Positions 10,615-21,146 of a stretch of 64,000 nt of DNA are shown in pieces. The stretch covers positions 325,099 through 389,098 of the forward strand of contig NW_005178579.1 of assembly GCF_000350225.1 (NCBI RefSeq). Reading direction: 5' to 3'. The DNA comes from Chondrus crispus. Taxonomy: Eukaryota > Rhodophyta > Florideophyceae > Gigartinales > Gigartinaceae. A program made the translations under genes and the position numbers. The notes beneath the pieces were generated by a model. It was not told the DNA's origin and ran no database searches. It saw only the letters and a program-made list of their open reading frames with translations. Positions within the stretch are counted from its first letter, which is position 1. Each line of letters begins with the position of its first letter.

Positions 10615-11125
10615 TTATTTAAACATGTCTTCATCGGTTCGGTCGTCACCAATAGAACAAACCCAGTCCGGCGCCTCACCCTCGACATCGAAGAGTCTCA
10701 ACACTTCAGCCACTGCTGCTCTTTTGTGCACCCCTCGCGGTCGAACGTAAAGGAGTTTTTGCCCCATCAAGACCTCCATCGGACTGCCGTGTAGCACCTC
10801 CTCGAGCGCTTGCCGAGCATCATGTGCTCGACTGACTGCGAGATTGCATATGGCTGGCATCTCTGCAATGCCAGCTATATGCAATCTCTTTCTGCGACAA
10901 GAAGGTGGTAGGTGTGCTGTCCTCAATTTGTTTCAACAACAGACCGGCCAATTCAAGCGCGTCCCTTATTGAAATGAGATCATGGGGGCTTAATGAGTCA
11001 TCACAAGTTTCGTCGCGTTTCTCGACTAGAGTATTTCCGGTTGTTTCGAACGCCTCCTCCTCTCCACACTCTAGCAATCCACTCATTCTACGGCCCCAAA
11101 CCTCTCCCGTAAAAGGTCTGACCAT
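10615..11125 (-). pseudogene. Trehalose-6-phosphate phosphatase domain remnant
   Basis: Two minus-strand frames join across a shift near 10845. The upstream one (11125 down to about 10850) carries ALELAGLLLKQIEDSTPTTFL...KEIAYSWHCRDA. The downstream one (to 10615) carries SRAHDARQALEEVLHGSPMEV, LLYVRPRGVHKRAAV and WVCSIGDDRTDEDMFK. The combination WHYRDA..., VRP.GV.KG.AV and GDD.TDEDMF is typical of the C-terminal HAD phosphatase domain of TPS/TPP proteins in trehalose synthesis. The synthase half is absent. The 20-base imperfect palindrome at 10841-10887 lies in the WH.RDA segment. Confidence 0.7.
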
Positions 11126-11333
11126 CGCGCAGAAAACTTTGAGGTTTGAGTCATCACGCCGTCATTAGACTGCATGCGGCGAAGACTACAGTAAGCTAAG
11201 CATTTAAACAATTTTAGGTTATCAATCAACTGCTCGGTGTTTAAATAATTTAGCCTTATTTTTGGGACAAATGCCCCCCTCAGAAATCTTTTTATTCCGG
11301 AAAAGTTCTTTTAAGAGCCAACTGCTGTTAACA
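11126..11333. other. Spacer between TPP remnant and element B
   Basis: AT-rich, with no coding signal seen. The junction with retrotransposon B is at about 11334, where alignment with copy C (CCCCTCTGTCTTTGGTAGAA, also near 61072) starts abruptly. Confidence 0.5.
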
Positions 11334-14300
11334 GCCCCTCTGTCTTTGGTAGAAGTTTGACAGAGAGCTCGTCCGTTCCGGTCGTACCTTGCGCACGCGT
11401 GCGTCGCTCGACGCTTGTCAACGGGCGGGGCGGGCGATCAACGTAGACAAAATCGCCCGCCACAACGACCGGACGGAAGCGGACCTTCTTGTCAAAATCG
11501 TCCTTGTACCGCTTTTGCGATGCGGATAATTTCGTCCGAGCGCGGTCGAGAGCGTCGCGAAGCTTGCGCAGCGTGGCGCGCTTGTACTGCACCGGGGTCT
11601 GCGGGTCCTCTCGATGGGTCCCCGCGTCCTGCGGCACAGTACCGGGGAGGATTAAACCGGACGGTGGCCGCGTTAACACCAGGTCGAACGGAGTCGTCTC
11701 CGTCGACCGGTGGACCTGCGTATTGTACGCGAAGGTCAGCGGCTGCACGTAGTCGTCCTAATCGCGCTGGTGCTCCTCCACGTAGTGCCGGAGGCGTTGC
11801 ACCAGCGTGCGATTGAACTGTTCGGTCTGCCCATTCGACTGGGGGTGGTAGGCTGTCATGAGATAATGCGGCACCCCCAGGAGGGCGCATACCGCGTCGA
11901 AGAATTTCGCAGCAAACTGGGGGCCATTGTCGGTTAGTACGTAGCGCGGCGCTCCGTAAACGTAGACCCAGTTGTCTAAAAACGCGTTTGCGACGACCGA
12001 AGCGGTTGTGGTCCGGAGCGGGATACTGCGCGTTAGCTTGGAGAACCGGTCCGTAATTACCAACACGTGTTGGTTTCCGTGCGCGGTCTTGGGCAGGGGC
12101 CCCAGGAGTCCATCGCGACAAACTCCAAGAGGCCCGCCGCGGGGAACAGCTTGAGATCCTTTTGGTTCTTGACAAGCGTCCCGCGGGTCGCAGCACACGA
12201 GGTGCAATTCCGTACGGTCGAAAACGCGTCGCTGGCCATGTGTGGCCAGTAGTACTCCCTGCGAAGGGTGTAGTACATACGCGTCGCTCCCGGGTGACCT
12301 GCCAACCTCGGATGGTGTGCCAGGTACAGTACCCGGGGGCGCAACCGAGTCGGTACCACGCGCTGCAGGGTTCCGTCCAGCGGGGACGTCCTCACGAGAA
12401 ATCCGTAACGGTCGATGTCGAACTTCGAGTTCGGCGTCCCGACGGTTTCCGCGGCGAAGCGGCAGAAGGCGTCCTCAGCTTGTTCGCGTAGAAATTCCTC
12501 AACCGAGATGGACGCAGCGTCGCGTTCCTCGGGAGTTATCGCGAGCGCGTGACAACCGTCCGGACGGTCTTGCGGCGGGTCAGTGCACATTGTCCAGGAG
12601 GGCCTCGCTGCCCTCATCGTACTGGACCGCGAAGCACGGGACCTCATCATCGACCGGGTCGGTGTCTCCTCCATTGGTACGTAAGCGCGATACGCCGTCC
12701 GCGAGTTGGTGCTTGACGCCTGGGCGGTACTGTACCTCGTAGTCGTACTCCGCCAAGCGCAGGCGCCAGCGAGCGTGCCGACCGGAACTGTCCGCTAAAT
12801 TGAGGACCCAGCGTAGGGCCTCGTGATCCGTGCGGAGGTTGAACGCGCTTCCGTATAGGTACGGCCGTAGGGTGAGGATGCTCCACACTACGGCCAAGCA
12901 TTCCTTTTCGGTAGTCGTATAATTGCGCTCCGCGTCGGTCAACGCGCGACTCCAATATCGGATCGGTCGGGTACCTTCATCGGGTTGCTCCTGTAGAAGG
13001 GTCCAACCCACTTGGTGTCCGCACGCGTCGGTGTCCAGCGTATATTTTCGTCCGTAGCGGGGCAGCGCGAGGATTGGCGGCGCCACGAGGCGCCGCTTCA
13101 ATTTCTCAAACGCCGCATATTCCGTATCGGTTAATATCTCGAACTCGTAGGGCTGATTCTTGCCGGTCTTCTTGTTCAGCGGCGCGGCGATCCTCGCAAA
13201 TCCTTGCACAAACCGTCGGTACACGTTGCACATCCCGAGAAAGGATTGCAGTTCCGTTTGGTTAGTAGACGCGCGCGCGCTCGATCGTGATGACGTTGCG
13301 TCGCTCCACCTCCAACCGTCCCAGACGAATGACGTGCCCGAGATAGGTTACGGAGGTGTCGAAAAACGCGCACTTTGCCAATTTTAGCGACACGCCCGCG
13401 GTATGTAGAAGCCGTAGTACCTCGCGCACGTGTGCCATATGTTCCGTAACGGTTCGCGAGTAGACGATGACCTCATTGAGGTAGACCAGCGCGGTCTCCC
13501 ATTTCACGCGGGACAGGATGATGTCGACCGCTCGTTGAAATGTCGCGGGCGCCTTTTTGAGACCGAACGGCATGCGTAGGAAGCGGTAGAGGCCCGAATG
13601 CGACGCGAACGTAGTTTTGTCGCGGTCCTCCTCGGCGATCTCCACCTGCCAATACCCGCTATTACAGTCTAGCGTGGTAAAGACAGTGGCATCGCCGAGC
13701 GAGTCGATACATTCGTCCATGCGCGGTAGTGGGTAGGAGTCGCGAACCGTAACGGCGTTTAGCTTGCGATAGTCCACGCAGAACCGCATGGTCCCGTCCT
13801 TTTTAGGCACGAAGACCACGGGGCTCGCCCACTCGGCCGATGTCGGTTCGATGACTCCCGCGCGCAGCATGCGGTCGATTTCCTTCTTCTCCTTCTCGCG
13901 CGCGATGGGTCCGGCTCGGTAGGGTGCTTGGTAGATCGGCTTCGCACCGGGCTTCAGCTCGATGCGATGCTTCGTAGCATCGATCTTACCCAAGTGGCCG
14001 GACCACATGTCCTTGAACTCGGACAGCATGTCCATAATTTCCGACCGGACGGTACTGTCTTCTGCCCCAATATGGACGTCTTCTTCCCACGAGCGGGTCT
14101 TCTCCGCGTCCGTATCGGTCCGCTCATCCGCGTTAGCGGGATTGCCACTGTGGGCGTCGTCCGTTTCCGGTTCTTGGCGTCGCGCGCCTCCTCCTGTAGC
14201 GGTGGTGGATTTAATTCTGCCATCGTCCGTAACGGGTCCTTCTCGTCGCGCACATTCCTCCGCAGGTGAGGAATTAATCCTGCCTTCGTCCGTAGCGGAT

Positions 14301-15661
14301 TCTTTGCGACGTGCGTATCCTTCCGTAGCGGTGGAGGATTTTCTTCTGCCATCGTCCGTAACTGGTTGTTCGCGTCGCGCCTGTTCCTCCGTAGCAGTCG
14401 AGGAATTATTTTTGTTCCCTCCCCCTTCCTTAGCGTCGGCCTCCCCGGGGACCGGCACGCCAAGTGTCAGGATGTGTGTGGGGGAAGGCAACGCGAGACC
14501 AACAACGGTATGCTTGGGGATGTGGGCCGCGTGGCTTCCGAAGTTGCTAACGAGCACCGTAAACGGCTCGCCCGGGAGGAGGTCCATGACCCCCTGGGCC
14601 ATCAGGCATAAATTCTTATGCGCCGTTTTGGGGTGGTTTTGCAGGAAGCAAAGCCCCCCAACCGGTGTTGCGACGCGAACCATCGCTTGGGTCATCGGGG
14701 GTATCGTCACCCCCTTGACCACGCGAATTTTCCGTGACGGTACGTTCGTCGGGAACTGCGCGCGCTTCCGGTCGGCCGAATTTTCCTCCTGCGGGAGCTG
14801 CTGCGACGGTCCCCTCGAGGCCATCTTGCGGTCGTGCCTCGAGGGTGTGACTCCCGTCAGCGCTACGGACGGCGCATGATGGAACAGCACCTTCCTCTGC
14901 GGTGGCAGGATCGCCTTCACGTGGCGATCCAGGAACGTGGTTCCGAGGATACAGTCCACCGCGAGGTTGGTGACGACCAAGAACGGTACGCGCGCGACGA
15001 ACTCACCAATCCGGACGTACAGCTTGAGCTCGCCGAGGGCCTTCATCGACCTATTTGAAGCGTCGATGAGCGGCGGGCTCCGCGCGGACTGGATGGCAGC
15101 GCGCCACGGTTCTGCCACACACCGTAGGTGGATTAGATTCGGGCCGGCGCCCGAATCTAGAACCGGCGTGATGGCGCGCATCATCGCGCGTCGTTGTCCG
15201 ACCGTTGCGGTGACCTTGTAATTTTGCTTCTTGAAGAAGCAAATTGCCGCTTCGTCCGTTCCGCTCTGCGATTGCGCGCGTACCGAAGCGGTCGACGGGG
15301 TGCCTTGTTTATTGAGGCTTGGCACGGGGAGGATCGTCGACGCCTCTACGCGTCTTCCCCGGCTTCCCCCGTCAACCCAAGGTCCTCGGGCCCCTCGTCC
15401 GTCAGCGGTAACGCGGGTTCTTCCGATTGGACGGTCTCGCGCGGCTCGACCACGTTGATGCTCGTGGGAGCCTGCGCACGCGAATTTCGCCACGCGGTCG
15501 GCGGTTGGCGCTCGAACGGCGAACCCGGGCGGAGACCTTGACGGATCCGAAGCTTTTGGTAATTGGCCTCGCGGGCCTGCAAAAGCTTCGAACGCAGCGC
15601 GCTGTCCGCCACCACAGGACATTGCTCCTGTCGGTGGGTCAGGTCCAGACGGAACCGACAC
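11334..15661 (-). pseudogene. pol of retrotransposon B, with frameshifts and stops
   Basis: Domains in order: retropepsin (VLDSGAGPNLIHL), RT (FTTLDCNSGYWQ), RNase H, HHCC integrase zinc site and DDE integrase core. The RT catalytic box reads YLNE at 13472-13483 instead of YLDD. Compared with copy C there are discrete lesions: loss of 2 bp in a CG run near 13270 giving a stop at 13262; loss of 2 bp near 12580; loss of 1 bp near 12108; and Trp to TAG at 11758-11760. The frame overlaps the end of gag, consistent with a frameshifted Gag-Pol. Confidence 0.88.
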
Positions 15662-17913
15662 GGCGGGGGTCCAGGTAATCCTTGATTGAAGAACCGGACC
15701 CGCTGGTTCTGTACTGGCCTTCCGTACGGATATGTGCGCGCGTCACCTTGTTGGGCGGGCGCCATCGGTGCGCCCGCCGGGGACGAGGCAGGTGACGGAT
15801 GGTAGCTAGTCGGCGGCCAGCTAAGCAAGCTCGGCGTCGCCGACTGGTCCGTCACCGCCAGTATCTCCTCCGTTTCGGTTCTGCGCGCTGTCGGGAGTTC
15901 AGACAGGGACTCGACCGACAGCACGGGCCTTGTCCGCGCGTTGCGCGTGAACCTTCTCACCGAATCGGGCGGTGCTTGAGGCGACGCGAGCGAGGTCGCC
16001 TGTCTTCGAGCCGAGCGGTGCGTTTCGCCTATCGCTTGCGCGTAGCGTGCCACCGCTTGGTAGTCCACGCCCGGATGCGTCGCGAGATAGTTCCGCACCT
16101 GCGTGCACGTCGCTGGCAGAAGTCCCTAAACGAAAAGGGACTTCAAGCGCCTGTCTGAAAATACGGTTCCGCAGCGCAACGCCTTGTCCCACAACTGGTT
16201 ACTGTACACCTCCTCCGTCATATTAGAGCTCTGACGGAAGGAGGTGACATCACCGACCGCTTTGGAAATAAATTTGTCAGTCGCGTACGTGCGCAATAAA
16301 AAGTTAACAACTTCCGCGTAGGTTTCGAGCATATCGCGCTGCTCCGCATCGACCGCCATGGTGTTCCCGTGTAGCCTGGAATGGAGCAAGGCGTGAGCCT
16401 GCCCAGTCACATAGAACTGGAAACACCATACGGCCGCGCCTTCGCTGACCCCATTGTGGTCGCAGGCCATCTTGAAGCGCGCGAGAAATCCTAGCACCGC
16501 GATTGGATCTTGACCACCGAATGTGTGGGTTTTCAGCTGGACGTCCAACTTCTTCCGATATCGGTTAACTCGCCGCGCGGTACTCGCGTCGTAGCGCGCG
16601 CTGCGATTTTCCAGCCTATACGTGCGGTAGTCGACGGCCTTGGTGAACAGGTCGTTCAGCGGTCTGATCACCGGCAACCGTTTCGGATCCCGCCTCGGGG
16701 CAGACCGGCGGTCTCTGCCCCTGCGATGGCGGTCTCCCTCTCCGCCGGGGCTACTGTAGCCCTCCAAATCGGAGTCTTCTCGCCGGAACCGACGTCGGTC
16801 GTGCGCATTGCGGCCTCTGCGGTCGCCTCTGCGCGATCCGTCCGACTCGGTGTCCTCGTCATCGGAGGGGTATCCACCTCCTCCGGTATCGCGGTATCGC
16901 GTATAGCGTCCTTCGCGGTTATCATCGGAGGGGTAACCGACCCCTCCGGCATCGCGGTATCGCGCGTAGCGTCCGTCGCGGTTCTTGCGCGTCGCCTTGT
17001 GGCGACGTCTTGTGTCTTCTTCCTCGGAGGGGTTTTCTGTACCCTCCGAGGTGTCGCCTTGAGCGCCGGGTGCGCTTCTTCTGCTCGACCGATACGGCTG
17101 TCGCTTTTCTGTCGCGAAGCGCCCCAGGCGGTTTTCTGTCCCGCGGGGGCCAGCCGTATCGGCGAGTACGGGAGGGCCATTTTCTGTGGGCCCTCCTGTA
17201 GCACCATAAATTGGTGGGAGGTAAATGGTCTTACCCTCCGGGTGAGGGGCCATTGTACCGATCCCGGGTGCGGCGCCGATCGGTTCAGCGTGCGTTAGCG
17301 TAGGATCCGGAGCGGTTGAGTCGCGCTGCTCGCGTGCGTCGACTTCTGCTCCGGCGAAGGTCGTGACCAGACGATTGGCCACGGCGGAGCTGATCGCTCC
17401 CTTTAGAGCCGTGCCGGACGGGGATTCTTCATCCACAGTGGTGAGCGCGGTCACTACCTCGCATTGGACTTGAGCCGGTAGAAGTTCGTCCAAAAGCGGT
17501 GGTATCGCGCTGCGTACGTGCGTGTCCACGAGCGCGGGCACCGTTCGGTCGAGGCATACGCGCGCTATCTGGGGGAGTTCCGTAGCGAGGAACTCCTCGA
17601 CTCAGGCCTGGATGCGCGGCTGAATCGCGTCGACCATCCATTGGACGCGATTCTCAGTGCCTGCCAATGCGGCCGGCGTAACATCCGATGCGGACGCTCG
17701 CGTGCGGCCCGGTCGCGGTGGCGGTCGCAGCAGGGCTTCCGGGTTCTCCACCCGGGGGCGCGGTGCGCCACTGCCACTGCGGGTGCTCAGACGCCCGGAG
17801 GCGGAGTCTTCCCCTCGATCCAGTCGGTTCATCGTCGAATACGCTTCGCGATCGACGCGGTGATTTCTCAACCTTTTCCGTCTGTACGGTTCTGCGCGCG
17901 ATCGAGCGACCAC
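15346..17913 (-). pseudogene. gag of retrotransposon B, with two in-frame stops
   Basis: One reading frame runs from a Met at 17913 to a stop at 15346. It is interrupted by TGA at 17602-17604 and TAG at 16126-16128. The central part is rich in Arg, Asp and Gly (near-repeats RDTAMPEG-type in another frame; DGRYARYRDAGGVGYPSDD and REGRYTRYRDTGGGGYPSDD in this frame, 16.85-17.0 kb). A capsid-like part follows (DPIAVLGFLARFKMACDHNGVSEGAAVWCFQFYV). The zinc knuckle has C, H and C at the right spacing, but Arg (CGT, 15649-15651) replaces the second Cys. Confidence 0.8.
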
Positions 17914-17941
17914 GCATGCGGCTCAACCTCGAGAGTTATCC

Positions 17942-17958
17942 CCTCCACAAGAGTACCA
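17942..17958 (-). promoter_or_regulatory. Primer-binding site candidate, retrotransposon B
   Basis: Two bases inside the LTR boundary the minus strand reads TGGTACTCTTGTGGAGG, starting with the TGG expected opposite a tRNA CCA end. It differs from the candidate of element A, so the two families seem to use different tRNA primers. Confidence 0.55.
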
Positions 17959-17960
17959 AA

Positions 17961-18637
17961 TGTGGGATAACTCCTCTCCGCCCTGGGTTGGGTGAGAGGC
18001 GGAGGCTTTAGCGAGGGAGCACGCGGCGCAGACGCGACGCGCCAATTGAACCGATCGGACGAGCTCGCGAAAAGGGAGTGGCTCACTGGCCGGTTATGCG
18101 CAGTCGCCCCGTGGTGCGTGAACGGGAGCGACCGGTAACGGGTTAGAAGCCAGCGCGCGCGACAGACAACCGAAAACGGACGTATGTAGGCGCAAAAGGG
18201 ACGGGGGCGAGCTTGCCCCAGTTTACTGGTGGGGACGGGTGTCAGGTCTTAACCCCTCAGAGGGACGCCTCGGACACCTGTCCCAGCATACAGTAGTACA
18301 GTACCTGTCGCCTAGTGCGTGCCGGGTACTGTACACAATTAAAAAGCTAGCGCCATAATTACTACTACCGCACGGACGCTGCTACTACACGTGTGCATTA
18401 CTGTACACGCGTGTTGCTTACAGACTACCGCACGGACGACACGTGTGCTAACGCGCACACGTAACACGCGTAGACTACCGCACGGACGACACGTGTGCTA
18501 CTGTACACGTGCGCCACGCCACGGCCGGTTGGTCAACGCGCGCGCTCCCTACACGTGAGCACACCCGCCCACGTGTACACCGTGCACGGCCGCACGGTTA
18601 ATAACCTCCCCGCGCGCGCGACGGTCGTTATACTACA
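17961..18637 (-). repeat. 5' LTR of retrotransposon B
   Basis: This 677-bp LTR begins TGTGGGATAAC and ends TTATACTACA on the plus strand. It matches the 671-bp LTR at 57293-57963 over its whole length with scattered substitutions and small indels, which fixes both boundaries. It holds a 3-copy internal tandem repeat at 18364-18520. Confidence 0.9.
18364..18525. repeat. Tandem repeats with CACGTG motifs inside LTR B
   Basis: The core ACTACCGCACGGACG occurs at 18364, 18424 and 18474, each followed by ACACGTGT-type palindromes and an ACTGTACACG or TAACACGCG run. Copy C has the same array at about 57694, 57754 and 57804. CACGTG is the usual target of bHLH/bZIP factors, so these could act as LTR enhancer repeats (inference). 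Confidence 0.7.
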
Positions 18638-18859
18638 GGGGTGTCCCGCGGTAGATCGGGACTGTGGTAGAGCAAAGGGGGAGTACGTCAGCCGACTGTA
18701 AGAGCACGACATACTGGTCGAAGTGCGGACCCGGAATGGGACCAGCACTGGAAGGGGTGGTGTAAGAACACACAAAACAGGGGTGAACCCGAGCCTAAAG
18801 ACTAGTGTCAGACACGGGCGGAGCGCCGAGTAGCGGAAACTCCTAGAGGAAACGAGCGG

Positions 18860-19215
18860 GACAGATGTCAATAGTGCCGCCAAGGCTAGAGGCTTGTCGT
18901 AGCTCGCGACTTGACAATCGTCACAATGCAGGGAGAGAGAAATAGGTCGTGCGACAGTAATATGTCCAGGCTCGAGGCCAGTCTTAGCCCGCGTGGTCGC
19001 AACGACAGAGTAAAAATGAAAACAATTGAAACGTCGAGCGACAGAAACACGCCGAGGTTAGAGGCTAGTCTTAGCCCGCGTAGTCACAAAGACGGAGGAA
19101 TGGAAAAGGTAAAGTAAAGGCAATAGAAGCCAGGGAAACGTCGCAAGACAGATGCCGACAATGTCGCCTAAGTCAGAGGCTTGTCTTGACCCGCGGTGTC
19201 GCACCGTCGAAGGAA
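18860..19215. repeat. Degenerate tandem repeat, period about 86 bp
   Basis: Four related units carry a core like GGCTAGAGGCTTGTCTTAGC followed by CCGCG..GTC.CAA.GAC, at about 18883, 18970, 19056 and 19170. Each is preceded by a GACAG(A)..GCC..AGG lead. The spacings are 87, 86 and 114. No coding function is seen. Confidence 0.6.
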
Positions 19216-19410
19216 ATCCGTTCCCAAAAGATCCTTGACTGTTTACTGTCATTGCCCGGCGCCGTCGCTTAAATAAGCGAGGTCGCGGGGTCTTGGACAT
19301 TGTCCATCCTACGGTACTACTGTACTCTATTGTGCAATGCACTGTACTATGCCATTACTACTGTACCTTGTCATATACAACCTCCGGGCTGTACTGTATA
19401 CAGTACGTCA

Positions 19411-19590
19411 TCCGCCTGTAAGGCACACATGTAGTCCATCGGCCTGTAATGCCCACGTGTAGTCGTCCGCCTGTAAGGCACACATGTAGTCCATCGGCCT
19501 GTAATGCCCACGTGTAGTCGTCCGCCTGTAAGGCACACATGTAGTCCATCGGCCTGTAATGCCCACGTGTAGTCGTGCGCTTGTAAGGCA
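19411..19590. repeat. 55-bp tandem repeat, 3.3 copies, each a dimer of a 27-28 mer
   Basis: TCCGCCTGTAAGGCACACAT recurs at exactly 55-bp steps (19411, 19466, 19521), with a degenerate fourth start at 19576. Within each unit two half-units, CCGCCTGTAAGGCACACATG and TCGGCCTGTAATGCCCACGT, are clearly related, so the array is a higher-order dimer. It abuts the inverted AP-3 beta copy. The open frame through it on the minus strand (FVWITTGRW-type repeats) is very unlikely to be a real protein. Confidence 0.85.
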
Positions 19591-19641
19591 CCCGCGGCGG
19601 CGGGTGCTGTACAAATTACAAATCTGGGCTGTGATACCACA

Positions 19642-20214
19642 CTTGCTAATGGCCAAAATGACGACTTGCAAAATGACCCTGACCCTTATGGAGGACAGGA
19701 CGCGAAGCGAAAGCGCGCGAATGTGCTGATTGTGGTCGGACAAGTCCTTCTGAAAGGAGTTGATGGCCAGCAAAGCCAGGTCCTGCTTCTCCTCTGCGTA
19801 GTGGACGAGATAGAGATAGACGAGCTTCTTGACGTCCAATGAGGGCGCGACGACATTTTTGACGACGTCGGGGAAGAAGGTGGAGGCGTCTTTCCCAAGG
19901 GAGATTAAGGCGACGACCCGCTTCATGGCGTCAAGCTTCTCTTTGACGGAGCGGCTGTCCAGCTGGCGGCGGATGTCTTCCACCCGGACCATGCTCGACT
20001 CAAAGTACTGCGCATCGGAGAGAGCGGCGCCAATGCGGGCGGCAGCCGCAGAGGCGGCAGAGGATACGGCGGCCATTAGAACGTTAGTGGTTGTTAGACG
20101 TGTTAAACTTGAGAAGCGAAGTGCTTCGGATCGGAAGGCGGGGAAGGGAAGGTAGGGAGGTTTAGGATGGCGAAGCGACACTTGTTCGGGACGCGGGAGC
20201 ACCGTGCTGTGTAG
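19642..20214 (-). pseudogene. Inverted 573-bp partial copy of the AP-3 beta gene 5' end
   Basis: This is the reverse complement of 23277-23849, equal in length with no net indel and, as far as I can read, identical. It contains the 5' leader, the start codon (at 20074-20076) and the first 145 codons. It stops abruptly at 19642, where the gene copy continues but this copy runs into unrelated repeats. It cannot make a complete adaptin. Near-identity points to a recent event or ongoing gene conversion. Confidence 0.9.
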
Positions 20215-20219
20215 CATGA

Positions 20220-20263
20220 GGGCCGTTCCTAACGCACACCGTGCTCGTCGTTAGGAACGGCCC
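20220..20263. mobile_element. Minimal MITE-like palindrome, 44 bp, TGA flanks
   Basis: GGGCCGTTCCTAACG and its exact inverse CGTTAGGAACGGCCC surround a 14-base loop. Both sides are flanked by TGA (20217-20219 and 20264-20266), as expected for a 3-bp target duplication. The ends match those of the 160-bp element at 47588-47747. The 3-bp TNA-type duplication and GGGCC.. ends fit the PIF/Harbinger (Tourist) type. Confidence 0.55.
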
Positions 20264-21146
20264 TGAAGCATCAGAATCGCCCGCGCTGCATCTTCCGCTG
20301 TCCGGTGTCGCGCGACCCGAACTGCACCTACTATAACATGTTAGTAACATGATGTTTCCCAAGGGTACAGTATGCTGTCCAGTACAGAAAGCTTTACAGC
20401 GACTTTGCGGAAGGTGTTGTTTGTGTTGTTTGTTGGTTGGTGTGCTGCACCGTACAATACAGTACTTGTACTGCACGACCTGTCGATCAAAAGTACAGTG
20501 CCCACGGTGCGGCGATGGACTGTGCCGTCGGGAGGGAGCGGAGGGAGGCGGCGCCAGTGAGCTCGGTGCTGTCGAGGGGGCGCAGCAAGCGCGGCGCTGT
20601 CGCGGGAGCGCAGAACGTCGCCCCGATTGCATGCCTTCCTGACACCACACTGCCACACTGCCACACTGCCACACCGCACTTGTATGTTTTTGTTTAAACG
20701 TTGAAACCCCGACCTCGCCTTCGGTAACGTACAGTACAGTTCCAAGCTGGAAGTTCAACTTCCAACGGTAGAGTGCTTTGCATATCCCGCACACAATCAC
20801 TCTCCTGCACAAAATTGTGGACGCAACTTGCTGTGCACTCGTCTTCAGCGCGACTGGGGCAAATCTCCCCTGTCGGGCCTGGGGCCCGACACACACACAA
20901 CCACGCACAGAAGTGTACAGTATCTTCATAAATCAACACAGAAACACATCAACCGCTTGCCCTCACTTCAACCCCCGCTCTGAGGCACTCTCTTCGCCTT
21001 CGCCTCGCCTCACCTTTCGTTTCACCTCATCAGTCGTCACCGCTGCCCCCCCTCCCCCCCTCCTCCCTTCTTTTTGATTACCTCATCCCCACCGCCCCTC
21101 ATTCCACCCCACCCTCCTCCTACCCCATCGCGCGTCGCGTATCACC
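20264..21146. other. Intergenic region upstream of the hydrolase-like gene
   Basis: No gene seen. It contains a triple TGCCACAC run near 20650 and several GTAC-type palindromes. A strongly pyrimidine-rich stretch at about 21039-21125 lies directly before the start codon and probably overlaps the promoter or 5' leader. Confidence 0.5.

Larger units (their letters stand above)
11334..18637 (-). mobile_element. Ty3/gypsy LTR retrotransposon B, 3'-truncated
   Basis: Read on the minus strand: LTR (17961-18637), primer-binding site, gag (17913 to 15346), pol (to 11334). It is the same family as copy C, with nearly identical sequence through RT, RNase H and integrase. Sequence is lost beyond the late integrase region: the chromodomain end, the antisense ORF region and the 3' LTR seen in C are missing. 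Gag and pol carry several stops and frameshifts, so this is a dead copy. Confidence 0.92.

Noticed and set aside
10841-10887. 20-base imperfect palindrome
   Set aside because: It is explained by the codons of the WH.RDA segment in the trehalose-phosphatase remnant and their neighbours; no need for a separate element.
19408-19641. Extension of the AP-3 copy reading through the 55-bp repeats
   Set aside because: The repeated HVCLTGGRLHVGITGRWTTC-type product simply reflects tandem repeats lacking stops.
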